64,000 nucleotides of DNA, taken from positions 1,418,885 through 1,482,884 of the forward strand of contig NZ_CP049864.1 of assembly GCF_011300685.1 (NCBI RefSeq), in the 5' to 3' direction. The translations under genes were made by a program, and so were the position numbers. This document shows, piece by piece, positions 26,877 to 35,625 of the stretch (positions are counted from its first letter, which is position 1; the number at the start of each line of letters is the position of its first letter). The DNA comes from Lysobacter sp. HDW10 (GTDB taxonomy: Bacteria > Pseudomonadota > Gammaproteobacteria > Xanthomonadales > Xanthomonadaceae). Under the pieces are notes generated by a model. That model was not told the origin of the DNA. It saw only the letters and a list, made by a program, of their open reading frames with translations, and did no database searches.

Positions 26877-28343
26877 ATGTGCGGAATTGTTGGCATTGTT
26901 GGTATCCATGACGTCGCCGCGCGTCTGTATGACGGGCTGACCGTCTTGCAGCACCGGGGTCAGGACGCCGCAGGGATCGCCACCAGCAATGGCCGTCAAT
27001 TGCGTGTTGAAAAAGGCAACGGCCTCGTCAGCGATGTGTTCGACGAAAGCACCATGTCTTTGCTTCACGGCCAAATCGGAATTGCGCATTGCCGCTATCC
27101 GACCGCGGGCAGCGAAGGCTCAGACGAAGCACAGCCGTTTTACGTCAATTCGCCCTACGGCATCGCTTTGGTGCACAACGGCAACTTGATCAATACGGAA
27201 ACCTTGCGCAAGGAAGTCTTTGAACAAGACCGCCGAAGCGTCAACACGCAATCAGATTCGGAAGTGTTGTTGAATGTGTTCGCACACGAATTAGGCACCC
27301 AATCTGCTCTGACACCGGAGGCTGCGTTCCGTGCCGTCGAAGGCGTCAACAAGCGCGCCAAGGGTGGTTACGCGGTGGTCTGCATGGTGATGGGACTTGG
27401 CTTGGTGGCCTTCCGGGATCCGAATGCCATTCGCCCGCTCATCTTGGGTCGTCGCCAACTCGAAGGTGCGTTCGAGTATGCGGTTGCATCGGAATCGGTC
27501 GCGCTCGACATTCTTGGCTTCGAACGCATGCGCGATATCGAACCTGGTGAAGCCGTAGTCATCACCAATGATGGCCGTTTGTTACACCAACAATGTGCCG
27601 AGCAAGGTCCGATGCGTCCATGCATCTTCGAGTACGTGTATTTCGCGCGTCCGGATTCGATGATGGACAACATCTCCGTGCACAAAGCACGCATGCGCAT
27701 GGGTGTCACGCTCGGTGAAAAAATTCTGCGCGAGCGTCCAGAGCATGACATCGATGTAGTCATTCCAATTCCCGATACATCGCGTGATGCCGCACTCGAA
27801 ATTGCCAACGTGCTCGGCGTGAAGTATCGCGAAGGCTTCATCAAGAATCGTTACGTCGGCCGTACCTTCATCATGCCGGGTCAAGAAGAACGCTCGAAGT
27901 CTGTACGCCGCAAGTTGAATCCGATCCCACTCGAATTCAGGGGCAGGGTGGTGCTGTTGGTCGACGACTCGATTGTTCGCGGCACAACCAGCAAACAGAT
28001 CGTGCAAATGGCGCGCGATGCAGGTGCAAAGAAGGTGTATCTGGCATCCGCCGCACCGCCTGTGCGCTATCCAAACATTTACGGCATCGATATGCCGACG
28101 CCGACGGAACTGATTGCACATGACCGCACAGAGGCTGATATCGAAGCCTTGATTGGTTGTGATTGGCTGATCTACCAAGACTTGGAAGATCTCGAGTCCG
28201 CCGTGGCAGGTCCGAAACATCCCGGCATGAAGTTCGATACCTCCTGTTTCTCGGGCGAATATGTGACCGGCGTGGGCGAGGGCTACTTCGAACAGCTCCA
28301 ATCACAACGATCAGACGACGCAAAGACGAAACGTCGCGCTTGA
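26877..28343 (+). CDS. purF: Amidophosphoribosyltransferase
   Basis: This enzyme catalyses the first committed step of purine synthesis, moving glutamine amide nitrogen to PRPP. The 488 aa begin MCGIVGIVG, so Cys2 becomes the N-terminal nucleophile without a propeptide. The Ntn glutaminase domain covers 1-230. The PRTase domain has the PRPP loop [19 protein letters not shown], and the PNIYGIDMP stretch is conserved. Only 12 bp separate it from the SPOR gene, leaving no room for cvpA. Confidence 0.97.
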   Translation: MCGIVGIVGIHDVAARLYDGLTVLQHRGQDAAGIATSNGRQLRVEKGNGLVSDVFDESTMSLLHGQIGIAHCRYPTAGSEGSDEAQPFYVNSPYGIALVHNGNLINTETLRKEVFEQDRRSVNTQSDSEVLLNVFAHELGTQSALTPEAAFRAVEGVNKRAKGGYAVVCMVMGLGLVAFRDPNAIRPLILGRRQLEGAFEYAVASESVALDILGFERMRDIEPGEAVVITNDGRLLHQQCAEQGPMRPCIFEYVYFARPDSMMDNISVHKARMRMGVTLGEKILRERPEHDIDVVIPIPDTSRDAALEIANVLGVKYREGFIKNRYVGRTFIMPGQEERSKSVRRKLNPIPLEFRGRVVLLVDDSIVRGTTSKQIVQMARDAGAKKVYLASAAPPVRYPNIYGIDMPTPTELIAHDRTEADIEALIGCDWLIYQDLEDLESAVAGPKHPGMKFDTSCFSGEYVTGVGEGYFEQLQSQRSDDAKTKRRA

Positions 28344-28348
28344 GTGGG

Positions 28349-29161
28349 ATGGAAGCAGCGCACTCAGACGATCTGTTTGAAGTCGCATTCGCCTGCCTTT
28401 CCGAAGGCGGCGTCGAGGCAAAACCGGCGCTCACGCGTGCAGCCGCGGCGGCGTTTGCACGAGGCGAGCTGCATCGTCCTGTTGGTCGCGGCGAGCCACT
28501 GCCGATCAAAATGCCGGGCAGACCCGAGAAGCCCGAATTGGTCGAACCAAAGTTCTTGCGCAAGCGCGGCTTCGGTACAGACGAAGGCAAAGCCGCCTTC
28601 ATCCACGCGGTTGCGCACATTGAGTTCAACGCCATCGACTTGGCATGGGATGCGGTGTACAGATTCCGCAACATGCCTGATGACTACTATCGCGATTGGA
28701 TACAAGTCGCAGACGACGAAGCACGTCACTTCACGATGCTGCGCGCGCGACTTCAATCGCTTGGCTATGACTATGGCGACTTTCCTGCGCACAACGGCCT
28801 GTGGGAAATGGCAGAAAAGACCGCCCATTCGGGACTTGCACGCATGGCTTTGGTGCCTCGTGTTCTGGAGGCCCGCGGACTAGATGTCACGCCCGGAATG
28901 ATCGAGCGGCTAAAAGCTCAAGGTGATGTGGAAACTACCGCCATTCTCGAAATCATCCTTGCGGAAGAAGTCTCGCATGTGGCGCACGGTTCGAAGTGGT
29001 TTCGCTGGTGGTGTGAACGGGAAGGCGTGGATTCAAAGCAAACCTTCAAGACACTGCTTGAAGACTATGCGCGGAATGTGCTGCATGGTCCTTACAACCG
29101 CGCCGCGCGGTTGGCAGCGGGGTTTGACGAAGACGAACTGAAAGCGATATTTTCAATCTGA
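28349..29161 (+). CDS. DUF455 ferritin-like protein
   Basis: This 270-aa protein is predicted as a di-metal four-helix bundle. The metal ligands are recognisable: Glu in AHIEFNAIDLAWD, the ExxH pair in DEARHFTML, and a second ExxxH pair in LAEEVSHVAHG. The fold is related to MiaE-type tRNA hydroxylases, but the DUF455 function is not established. The ATG at 28349 lies 5 bp after the purF stop; the ribosome site is weak (GAGTGGG), suggesting translational coupling to purF. Confidence 0.85.
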   Translation: MEAAHSDDLFEVAFACLSEGGVEAKPALTRAAAAAFARGELHRPVGRGEPLPIKMPGRPEKPELVEPKFLRKRGFGTDEGKAAFIHAVAHIEFNAIDLAWDAVYRFRNMPDDYYRDWIQVADDEARHFTMLRARLQSLGYDYGDFPAHNGLWEMAEKTAHSGLARMALVPRVLEARGLDVTPGMIERLKAQGDVETTAILEIILAEEVSHVAHGSKWFRWWCEREGVDSKQTFKTLLEDYARNVLHGPYNRAARLAAGFDEDELKAIFSI

Positions 29162-29217
29162 GATAGATCGACGGACTCGAAGTTCGAGACCTTTACTGAA
29201 ATAGGCAAGGAATTGTC

Positions 29218-29385
29218 GTGAGCAAAAATATTTCAAATGCATTTCTCCGAGGCCTATGGATCGCAGTATCCGTTTTGATTGCCATTCGCTTAGGCGGCGG
29301 ATTCTGGCGGGAAATTGTCACGGCCGCGGTGTTGGTATTACTGCCGTTTGCGGTGCTCGCGATGCGCCGAAGAATGCGCGGTTGA
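29218..29385 (+). CDS. Small membrane protein, 55 aa
   Basis: A short ORF starts at GTG 29218 with AAGGA 6 nt upstream. It encodes 55 residues with two hydrophobic segments (LWIAVSVLIAIRLGG and TAAVLVLLPFAVLAM) and a basic tail RRRMRG, suggesting a helical hairpin in the inner membrane. I do not recognise a family. It follows DUF455 by 56 bp, with a small palindrome (29176-29188) between. Ribosome site and composition support a real gene. Confidence 0.6.
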   Translation: MSKNISNAFLRGLWIAVSVLIAIRLGGGFWREIVTAAVLVLLPFAVLAMRRRMRG

Positions 29386-29452
29386 GTTAGCCGTAATAGC
29401 GACGCCGGCAAACTTCATTTCAAGCGAAACGCTTAAGCGCTCTGAGAGACTT

Positions 29453-30178
29453 TCAAGTTTTAAGCGTGTAGAGCTGTACTGCGCCAGCATCTGCCCGTGC
29501 AACCGTCCCCACGCCATACCAATCACCCAACACAATGCGCTCGCCCCCTTCATCGGTATGAACTGCAGGACGATGGGTGTGTCCGTGAATCATTCGCTTT
29601 AAACCAAAGCGCGAAAACATCTCACGCACAGCAGATTTCGATACATCACCGACCACTTCATGCGTGCCTTGCGCTTTGAGTTCGCCATAGCGCGCTTTAC
29701 TGGCCTCGCGCGCCTGCGCTGCGAATGCGAGTCGTGCCGCCAGCGGCTGCGCAAGAAATTGCGCGCGCCACTCGGGGTTGCGCGTCATGGCCCTAAATTG
29801 CTGATAGGCAGCGTCGTCCGTGCAGAGCAAATCGCCATGACCAATCAGCAGCGGTTGGCCTTCGACCATCACCACACTCGGGTCGGGCAACAGCTGCATG
29901 CCGCAGCGCGCGGCGTAGTCGCGGCCGAGCAGAAAATCCCGATTGCCATGGATAAAGAAAACGGGTGTTCCACTGTCTGAGACACCTTTGATCGCTTCCG
30001 CCGCCCGTGCGCCACATTCGCTCGGGTCATCGTCGCCAATCCAGGCTTCAAATAGGTCGCCCAAAATGTAGAGCGCACTGGCCCCCCGAACTTCGTCGCT
30101 CAAATACCGTACGAACCGCGTGGTGTTATCAGGGGCGACATCCTCAAGATGCGTATCGGAAACAAAGAAGGTCGTCAT
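29453..30178 (-). CDS. lpxH: UDP-2,3-diacylglucosamine diphosphatase
   Basis: This peripheral membrane Mn2+ enzyme of lipid A synthesis (241 aa) hydrolyses UDP-2,3-diacylglucosamine to lipid X and UMP. It has the calcineurin-like phosphoesterase motifs FVSDTHL at the N-terminus, LYILGDLFEAWIGDD, FFIHGNRDFLLG, LIGHGDLLCTDD and MIHGHTHRPA. It is divergent from gltX with about 80 bp between the starts. Confidence 0.95.
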   Translation of the reverse strand: MTTFFVSDTHLEDVAPDNTTRFVRYLSDEVRGASALYILGDLFEAWIGDDDPSECGARAAEAIKGVSDSGTPVFFIHGNRDFLLGRDYAARCGMQLLPDPSVVMVEGQPLLIGHGDLLCTDDAAYQQFRAMTRNPEWRAQFLAQPLAARLAFAAQAREASKARYGELKAQGTHEVVGDVSKSAVREMFSRFGLKRMIHGHTHRPAVHTDEGGERIVLGDWYGVGTVARADAGAVQLYTLKT

Positions 30179-30257
30179 GCCTTCATTGTAGGGTGCAGTC
30201 GGAGCAAGTTCCGGAGAGACGGTAAAATGGTCGCCTCCCTAGAAAGCAGCTTTGTCC

Positions 30258-31658
30258 ATGACCGTTCGCACCCGCTTCGCGCCCAGCCCCACCGGCTACC
30301 TCCATATTGGCGGTGCCCGCACTGCGCTCTACTGTTGGCTGGCCTCGCGTCACGCGAAGGGCGCGTTTGTACTGCGAATTGAAGACACCGATCGCGAGCG
30401 CAGCACGCAGGAAGCGATCGATGCCATTTTGGAGGCCATGGCGTGGTTGGGTCTCGACTATGAGGAAGGCCCGATCTATCAAACTGCACGTCTGTCGCGC
30501 TACCAAGAAGTGGCGCAGCGCATGGTGGCAGAGGGCACGGCGTATTACGCCTACGAAAGCAAAGACGAGCTTGAAGCCATGCGCAATACCGCATTGGAAA
30601 AGAACGAAAAGCCGAGATATAACGGCGCCTATCGCGATGCGAATGCCGGCTTTAAAGAAGACCCCAATCGCGTCATTCGATTCAAGAACCCAATGGACGG
30701 CAGTGTTGTCTTTGATGACCTGGTCAAAGGTCGCATTGAATGGCAAAACACCGAGCTAGATGACTTGGTCATTTTCCGTTCCGACGGCTATCCGACGTAT
30801 AACTTCGCGGTTGTCGTCGACGACATGGATATGGGCATCACGGATGTGGTGCGTGGCGATGACCACGTCAACAACACCCCCCGACAAATCAACATCTATC
30901 GTGCGTTAGGCGTCGAACCGCCGCGTTTTGCGCACTTGCCGATGATTCTCGACCCCGAAGGCGCGAAGTTGTCCAAGCGCACGGGCGCGGCAGATGTCAT
31001 GCAGTATCGCGATGCCGGATACCTTCCGCATGCCTTGTTGAATTACTTGGCACGCTTGGGTTGGTCGCACGGTGATCAGGAGATCTTCTCGATTCAGGAG
31101 ATGATCGATTTGTTCGAATTGAAAGACGTGAACGCAAAAGCATCACGTCTCGATATGGCCAAACTCGGTTGGTTGAATCAACACTATTTGAAGACCGATA
31201 CCCCTGAATCGGTGGCGGCCCATTTGGTCTGGCATCTAGAACACCTCGGCTACGATTTGACGCAAGGCCCTGATCCGGCAGACGTTGTCGTTGCTTTGCG
31301 TGAACGTTCGCAAACTTTGAACGAAATGGCGGAAAAAGCCGCCCCTTGGTATCAAGCTGAAGTGACCTTCGACGAAGCCGCTGTGAGCAAACAACTCACG
31401 GAAGCAGCGCGTGCACCTTTGAGTGCCGTGCATGCAGCGCTCAAAGATTTGAACGACTGGCAAGTCGAAAGTATCTCCGCGGCTTTTCATGCGGTCTTGG
31501 AAGCGCTTGGGCTTGGCATGGGCAAAGTGGCACCCGCCTTGCGTGTTGCATTGACGGGGAGCACGGTGAGCCCGGACATCGCGCACACCATCTACCTGAC
31601 CGGTCGTGCACGCGCATTGGCACGTATCGAAGCCGCCTTGGACAAGATCCCGACTTGA
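30258..31658 (+). CDS. gltX: Glutamyl-tRNA synthetase
   Basis: This class I synthetase charges tRNA-Glu. The 466 aa begin [19 protein letters not shown], which contains the HIGH-like motif; KLSKR (AKLSKRTGA) is the KMSKS-loop. The Rossmann domain, stem-contact fold and the C-terminal anticodon-binding helices are all present at normal length. ATG 30258 is preferred to TTG 30252. A TAAAAT -10-like box lies at 30222-30227. The zur gene follows 31 bp later on the same strand. Confidence 0.96.
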   Translation: MTVRTRFAPSPTGYLHIGGARTALYCWLASRHAKGAFVLRIEDTDRERSTQEAIDAILEAMAWLGLDYEEGPIYQTARLSRYQEVAQRMVAEGTAYYAYESKDELEAMRNTALEKNEKPRYNGAYRDANAGFKEDPNRVIRFKNPMDGSVVFDDLVKGRIEWQNTELDDLVIFRSDGYPTYNFAVVVDDMDMGITDVVRGDDHVNNTPRQINIYRALGVEPPRFAHLPMILDPEGAKLSKRTGAADVMQYRDAGYLPHALLNYLARLGWSHGDQEIFSIQEMIDLFELKDVNAKASRLDMAKLGWLNQHYLKTDTPESVAAHLVWHLEHLGYDLTQGPDPADVVVALRERSQTLNEMAEKAAPWYQAEVTFDEAAVSKQLTEAARAPLSAVHAALKDLNDWQVESISAAFHAVLEALGLGMGKVAPALRVALTGSTVSPDIAHTIYLTGRARALARIEAALDKIPT

Positions 31659-31689
31659 AGCGGCGGCAATTCGCCACCACTATTGAAAG

Positions 31690-32172
31690 ATGACAGACCT
31701 AGCTTGCACGCATCCAAAAGAGCACGTTCATGGCGCACAGGATTTTGTGGCGGCGGTGGAGCGGGCCTGTGTGGCACGTGGTTTGCGGCTCACCCCAATC
31801 CGTGCATATGTGTTGGGGCTTATTGCAGAGGTCGCCCATCCGATTAAGGCCTACGACCTGCTCGAGCGCGTGCGCGATGGCGATGGACCGGGCGCTGCGG
31901 CGCCGCCCACGGTCTACCGTGCGCTGGATTTCTTGCTTGCCAATGGCTTCATTCACAAATTGGAATCGGTGAACGCCTTTGTGGCTTGCCATCATCCGAA
32001 CGCAGCAAAGCACTCCGTGCCGTTTCTGATCTGTACACGCTGTCATCAGGCCGTTGAGCTTGAAGATCAGGCCGTCGTAGAAAATTTGGACCGGCAGGCG
32101 CGCGCACTGGGTTTCAGCCCGCAGACCCAAACCTTGGAAGTGCACGGGATCTGCGCCGCCTGTAGCGGTTGA
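31690..32172 (+). CDS. zur: Zinc uptake regulator, Fur family
   Basis: This dimeric winged-helix repressor (160 aa) uses Zn2+ as co-repressor. The DNA-binding domain covers about residues 15-90 (LRLTPIRAYVLGLIAEV, PTVYRALDFLLANGFIHKLE). The regulatory metal site is in FVACHHPNAAKHSVPFLIC. The structural zinc site has two CxxC pairs, CTRC and CAAC near the C-terminus. This Cys pattern and the adjacent Zur-like palindrome in front of the merC-like gene support Zur over Fur or PerR. Its stop codon overlaps the -35 box of that promoter. Confidence 0.9.
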   Translation: MTDLACTHPKEHVHGAQDFVAAVERACVARGLRLTPIRAYVLGLIAEVAHPIKAYDLLERVRDGDGPGAAAPPTVYRALDFLLANGFIHKLESVNAFVACHHPNAAKHSVPFLICTRCHQAVELEDQAVVENLDRQARALGFSPQTQTLEVHGICAACSG

Positions 32173-32210
32173 CATCGCGCAGGGCATTTTGTTATATAAT
32201 TACAAAATGC
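32169..32210 (+). promoter_or_regulatory. Zur-type operator over a leaderless promoter
   Basis: A perfect -35 box TTGACA (32169-32174, overlapping the zur stop) faces TATATA (32193-32198, 18-bp spacer) or TATAAT (32195-32200, 20-bp spacer). The ATG at 32207 falls at the expected +1, so the mRNA would be leaderless. A 27-bp palindrome at 32184-32210, with 11 of 13 base pairs matching, covers the -10 and the start codon. Its centre has TGTTATA as one half-site and AATTACA as the other. That agrees at 12 of 14 positions with the enterobacterial Zur core TGTTATA-N-TATAACA. Confidence 0.75.
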
Positions 32211-32605
32211 AGAATGACTCCTGGATTGATCGAATTGGCGCGACGGGCTCCTTGCTCTGTGCGGTGCATTGCGCCGTGGGTCCGCTTTTGATCGCCTTGT
32301 TGCCGACACTGGGGCTCAGCTGGTTCGATCCGCGCTTAGAGGTGTCTATTGCCACCTTTGTGACCGTGCTGGGCCTGGGGAGCGTCTACCTCGGCTGGCG
32401 CAGACATCGCGCCTCACGTGCGCTTGGCTTCATGGTGCCGGGCTTGGCTCTGATCTGGTTGACGCTGATGTGGCCGCTTTTGCACGATCACATCGTCCGC
32501 CATGCGGCGGTGATGGCCGTTGGCGGCACTTTGGTCGCCGCGGCGCACCTCATCAACCTCAAGCTGAATCACGGGCACGTGCACGACGCCAGCTGTAGCC
32601 ATTGA
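32207..32605 (+). CDS. MerC-domain membrane protein
   Basis: This 132-aa inner-membrane protein has four hydrophobic segments. The MerC signature Cys pair lies in the first segment (GSLLCAVHCAVGPLL). The C-terminus is rich in His and Cys (NHGHVHDASCSH). MerC proteins carry Hg2+ and Cd2+ across the membrane; here the zur neighbour and the operator at its start suggest zinc as the natural ion. That is inference. ATG 32207 is chosen because upstream in-frame TTG 32189 lies inside the operator and has no ribosome site. Confidence 0.85.
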   Translation: MQNDSWIDRIGATGSLLCAVHCAVGPLLIALLPTLGLSWFDPRLEVSIATFVTVLGLGSVYLGWRRHRASRALGFMVPGLALIWLTLMWPLLHDHIVRHAAVMAVGGTLVAAAHLINLKLNHGHVHDASCSH

Positions 32606-32686
32606 AATTTGTTAGAATTGCAGGTCTTTCCGCCAGTGGCCGTCTTGGTCGCGGCACGACTTAATTAGATTTGGAGCAGGATTCAC

Positions 32687-32857
32687 ATGGGTAAGGGCGA
32701 CCGTCGTACCACCAAGGGCAAGCGTTACAACTCGAGCTACGGCAATTCACGTGGTCGCGGCATCTTGAAGGCCACCGGTGACGCAGCTGCGCCCGTCGTG
32801 AAAACTGCTGCCAAGACAACCAAGAAAGTTGTTGCCAAGAAGACCGCTGCTAAGTAA
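32687..32857 (+). CDS. 30S ribosomal protein THX
   Basis: This 56-aa very basic protein has a start MGKGDRRTTKGKRYNSSYGN that matches the bTHX family, which binds at the top of the 30S head in Thermus. The last 30 residues are a Lys/Ala-rich tail (VVKTAAKTTKKVVAKKTAAK). Thermus Thx is only about 26 aa, so the tail is an extension. GGAGCAGG lies upstream at good distance, and a strong intrinsic terminator follows, marking a single-gene unit. Confidence 0.9.
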   Translation: MGKGDRRTTKGKRYNSSYGNSRGRGILKATGDAAAPVVKTAAKTTKKVVAKKTAAK

Positions 32858-32882
32858 TTTCGGCGAACATTCTTGATGTAAG

Positions 32883-32912
32883 AACGCCCTGCTCAGCAGG
32901 GCGTTTTTGTTT
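32883..32912 (+). terminator. Intrinsic terminator after the THX gene
   Basis: A 9-bp GC-rich stem (32883-32891 with 32897-32905) with a 5-nt loop ends in a T-rich run. It is 25 bp after the THX stop. Confidence 0.92.
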
Positions 32913-32992
32913 GTGGGATTCTTCGGCGGCCAGGCTGTCCTGAATCATACGATTGGATGCCACGCGCAAACCCCGATGGTCTGCGTCAAACT

Positions 32993-34201
32993 TTATTCTG
33001 GCGTCAATCGAGCGCCCGCTTTAAACGTCGCAGCACACAATCGTCCGCCCAACCAATAGGCCAGTTCCGCCGGATGATGCGCACGCCAACAGGCGAAATC
33101 AGCACGCATCCCCTCGACCAATCTGCCGCGGTCGTTCAAGCCCAACGCCGATGCTGCATTGACCGTCGCACCCCGCAACACTTCTTCAGGTGTCATCTTG
33201 AAGTGCGTACATGCCAATTGCATTGCTTGCCTGAGTGAACGCAGGGGCGATGTGCCAGGATTCAAATCGGTCGCAATGGCCATCGGTACTTTGTGTTTAC
33301 GCAATAGATCGATCGGCGGCAACTTCGTTTCACGCAATACGTGGAAGGCACCCGGCAGCAACACGGCAACAGTGCCCGCTTCTTTCATGGCGAGAACACC
33401 GCTTTCAGACGTGTGTTCGATATGGTCTGCAGAAAGGGCGTTGTACTTTGCCGCCAATGCCGCGCCATTGCCGTCGCTGAGCTGGTCTGCGTGCAGTTTT
33501 ACCGGTAAACCCAAGGTACGCGCGGCCGACAACATGCGCTCGCCTTGCGCTGTGGTGAATCCAATACGTTCGACAAACGCATCGACAGCATCAATCAAGC
33601 CTTCGGCGTGCAGTTCGAGCATCCAGCTGATGGCGGCTTCAATGTAGTCATCTCCGCGCCCGGTATACGCTTCAGGCAGCGCGTGCGCAGCTAAAAATGT
33701 TGTGCGAACGGAAACACCCGTTTGCTTCGCGATCTTGCGCGCCACTTGCAACATCTTGCGTTCGTTGTTCAAATCCAAGCCATAGCCGGATTTGATTTCC
33801 AATGTCGTCACGCCATCGGCGATCAAGTCATACACGCGTGGCAAAGACTGTTCGAGCAGCTCTTCTTCCGAGGCCGCATGGACAGCATTGACGGAAGAGA
33901 CGATACCGCCGCCTGCACGTGCGACTTCTTCGTACGTCGCGCCTTTCAAGCGAAGCTCGAATTCATTAGCACGATTGGACGCAAAAACGGCGTGGGTATG
34001 GCAGTCAATTAGGCCGGGCGTGATCAGACCATTGAATTCAATCTGCCGCACCGCAAATTGTGCGCTATCAGGCAAGGCGTCTCGCGGCCCCACATAGACG
34101 ATGCGGCCGTCTTTCCACGCCAACGCGCTGTTTTCGATACGACCAAAGCCTTCGTCATTTGCGAAGGTGACCAAGGTTGCGCCAACGATTACGCCATCCA
34201 T
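32993..34201 (-). CDS. hutI: Imidazolonepropionase
   Basis: This amidohydrolase (402 aa) of histidine catabolism opens 4-imidazolone-5-propionate to N-formimino-L-glutamate. The metal site is intact: HTH in IDCHTHAVF, His in VKLHADQLSDGNG, His in DHIEHTSESG, and Asp in IATDLNPGTSP. The start at 34201 (MDGVIVGATLVTF) has GGTGAG upstream; the frame continues further but into hutF. It is divergent from hutF with only 37 bp between the start codons, so both promoters must overlap coding sequence. Confidence 0.95.
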   Translation of the reverse strand: MDGVIVGATLVTFANDEGFGRIENSALAWKDGRIVYVGPRDALPDSAQFAVRQIEFNGLITPGLIDCHTHAVFASNRANEFELRLKGATYEEVARAGGGIVSSVNAVHAASEEELLEQSLPRVYDLIADGVTTLEIKSGYGLDLNNERKMLQVARKIAKQTGVSVRTTFLAAHALPEAYTGRGDDYIEAAISWMLELHAEGLIDAVDAFVERIGFTTAQGERMLSAARTLGLPVKLHADQLSDGNGAALAAKYNALSADHIEHTSESGVLAMKEAGTVAVLLPGAFHVLRETKLPPIDLLRKHKVPMAIATDLNPGTSPLRSLRQAMQLACTHFKMTPEEVLRGATVNAASALGLNDRGRLVEGMRADFACWRAHHPAELAYWLGGRLCAATFKAGARLTPE

Positions 34202-34238
34202 TCTGCAACTCACCCCTTGCTGCGGCACAATTGACCGG

Positions 34239-35483
34239 ATGATGACATACCCGAGCCCTGTCAAGGCATTGCCAAACGGTGATTGGTCGCTTCCCGGCAT
34301 TGCCAACCTCCATTCCCACGCCTTCCAGCGCGCCATGGCCGGTCTGGCCGAGCACCAAACCGACCCTGCGGATTCGTTCTGGACTTGGCGTGAGGTGATG
34401 TATGGCTTGGCCCAGCGTTTCACCCCAGAGCACCTGCATGCAGTCGCGAGCCAGTTGTACGTGGAAATGCTCGAGGCGGGCTATACGCATGTCTGCGAGT
34501 TCCACTACTTGCACCATCAAGCCGATGGCACGCCCTATCCAAACGCCGCGGCCATGTCCGAAGTCTTGATTCAGGCGGCTCGTGAAACAGGCATCGGCAT
34601 CACCTTGCTGCCCGTCTTATATATGCAAGGCGGTTTTGATGGACGTGACTTGGATACGCGTCAACGTCGATTCGGTCATCACGTCGATCACTATTTGAAT
34701 CTTCTGCAGCAGTTGCGCGTGCACGAAGATGCGCAGGTCAAGATTGGGTGTGCGCTGCATAGCCTTCGCGCCGTGCCTGAGTCTGCCATCCGCGATGTCG
34801 TCAGTGCTTTGCCGGGCGATAGCCCGATCCATATCCACATTGCTGAGCAATTGCCTGAAGTCGAAGAGTGCGTTGCGATTCGCGGTGCGCGTCCGGTGGC
34901 ATGGCTGTTGGACCATCACGAGGTCAACGCACGCTGGACACTCGTGCACGCCACGCATATGGACGCAGCGGAAGTAGGGCGCGTCGCTGCTTCAGGCGCT
35001 ACCGTCGCAATTTGCACGACGACCGAAGGCAATCTGGGCGATGGCCTGTTTCCGTTTGGTGCCTATGCCGCTGCCGGGGGCGCTTGGGGCGTCGGTTCTG
35101 ATTCACATATTTCAGTGTCACCCGTCGAAGAATTGCGCTGGTTGGAATATGGCCAGCGTCTGATCACCCATCGTCGAAATGTGGCGAGCGACGCGCAGAA
35201 CGCCCACACGGGGCTCAACCTCCTCAGGGCCACCTACCAAAGCGCGCCGAATGCTACCGGCGTGTCCAGCCCTGACGCTCAACTCATCTTGGCGGGCGAC
35301 GCACCGATCATGGCGGCGGCGAGCCTTGAAAACGTGCCCGAGCGCTGGATCTTCTCAGGCAATGTCCCGATCGTCCGAGAGGTGGTCGTGCGCGGACGCC
35401 GTTGGGTGGCGCAGGGGCGGCATGTCGATCACGATGCCGTGGCGGGGCGGTTCAGGCGCACGATGCAGGCATTGCTGGGCTGA
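34239..35483 (+). CDS. hutF: Formimidoylglutamate deiminase, shortened beta-sandwich
   Basis: This amidohydrolase converts N-formimino-glutamate to N-formyl-glutamate and ammonia in the five-step hut pathway. Catalytic elements are present: LPGIANLHSHAFQRAMAGLAE (HxH, residues about 19-39), LHSLRAV, HIHIAEQ, LVHATH and GVGSDSHISVSPVEELRW. At 414 aa it is shorter than typical HutF (about 450). Only 18 residues precede LPG, against roughly 48 in Pseudomonas HutF. The C-terminal GxxADLLVLD strand is reduced to AQLILAGDAP. The in-frame upstream part (34101-34238) does not resemble the missing segment. ATG 34239 or 34242 may be used. Confidence 0.88.
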   Translation: MMTYPSPVKALPNGDWSLPGIANLHSHAFQRAMAGLAEHQTDPADSFWTWREVMYGLAQRFTPEHLHAVASQLYVEMLEAGYTHVCEFHYLHHQADGTPYPNAAAMSEVLIQAARETGIGITLLPVLYMQGGFDGRDLDTRQRRFGHHVDHYLNLLQQLRVHEDAQVKIGCALHSLRAVPESAIRDVVSALPGDSPIHIHIAEQLPEVEECVAIRGARPVAWLLDHHEVNARWTLVHATHMDAAEVGRVAASGATVAICTTTEGNLGDGLFPFGAYAAAGGAWGVGSDSHISVSPVEELRWLEYGQRLITHRRNVASDAQNAHTGLNLLRATYQSAPNATGVSSPDAQLILAGDAPIMAAASLENVPERWIFSGNVPIVREVVVRGRRWVAQGRHVDHDAVAGRFRRTMQALLG

Positions 35484-35523
35484 AACCTTGGGCGTTGGTT
35501 CACAAGCTGGGCCGCAAAGTCGG

Positions 35524-35536
35524 TATCATAGGCGCA
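35524..35536 (+). promoter_or_regulatory. Putative -10 element of the arg operon
   Basis: TATCAT (35524-35529) places +1 at A35536, which is the A of the leader ORF start codon. TTCACA at 35499-35504 is a weak -35 with 19-bp spacing. The identical 13 bases occur before the rhomboid gene. Confidence 0.5.
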
Positions 35537-35625
35537 TGCGTACCGTGAGTTTCCATTCCTTTGCTTGTTCCGCTGCCATGGCCAGCGGCATGACCTCGCG
35601 CGCCCGTACCCGCTTGCCCGACTGA
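35536..35625 (+). CDS. Putative arginine leader peptide, 29 aa
   Basis: A 29-codon ORF reads MRTVSFHSFACSAAMASG, then MTSRARTRLPD and stop. Three Arg codons (35599, 35605, 35611) lie within five codons, just before the end. It probably starts at the first transcribed base, so it would be translated from a leaderless mRNA. Its stop is 27 nt before the 5' arm of the intrinsic terminator in front of argF'. Position, length, clustered codons for the operon's own end product and the downstream hairpins match the leader peptides of trp/his-type attenuators. The start context alone does not prove translation. Confidence 0.65.
   Translation: MRTVSFHSFACSAAMASGMTSRARTRLPD

Noticed and set aside
29176-29188. 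Palindrome before the 55-aa ORF as an intrinsic terminator
   Set aside because: The stem is short (about 6 bp) and no T-run follows.
34101-34238. In-frame upstream extension of hutF that might supply the missing N-terminus
   Set aside because: The translation does not resemble the HutF N-terminal strands, and it lies on the opposite strand of the hutI 5' coding end. The short start at 34239 is better supported.
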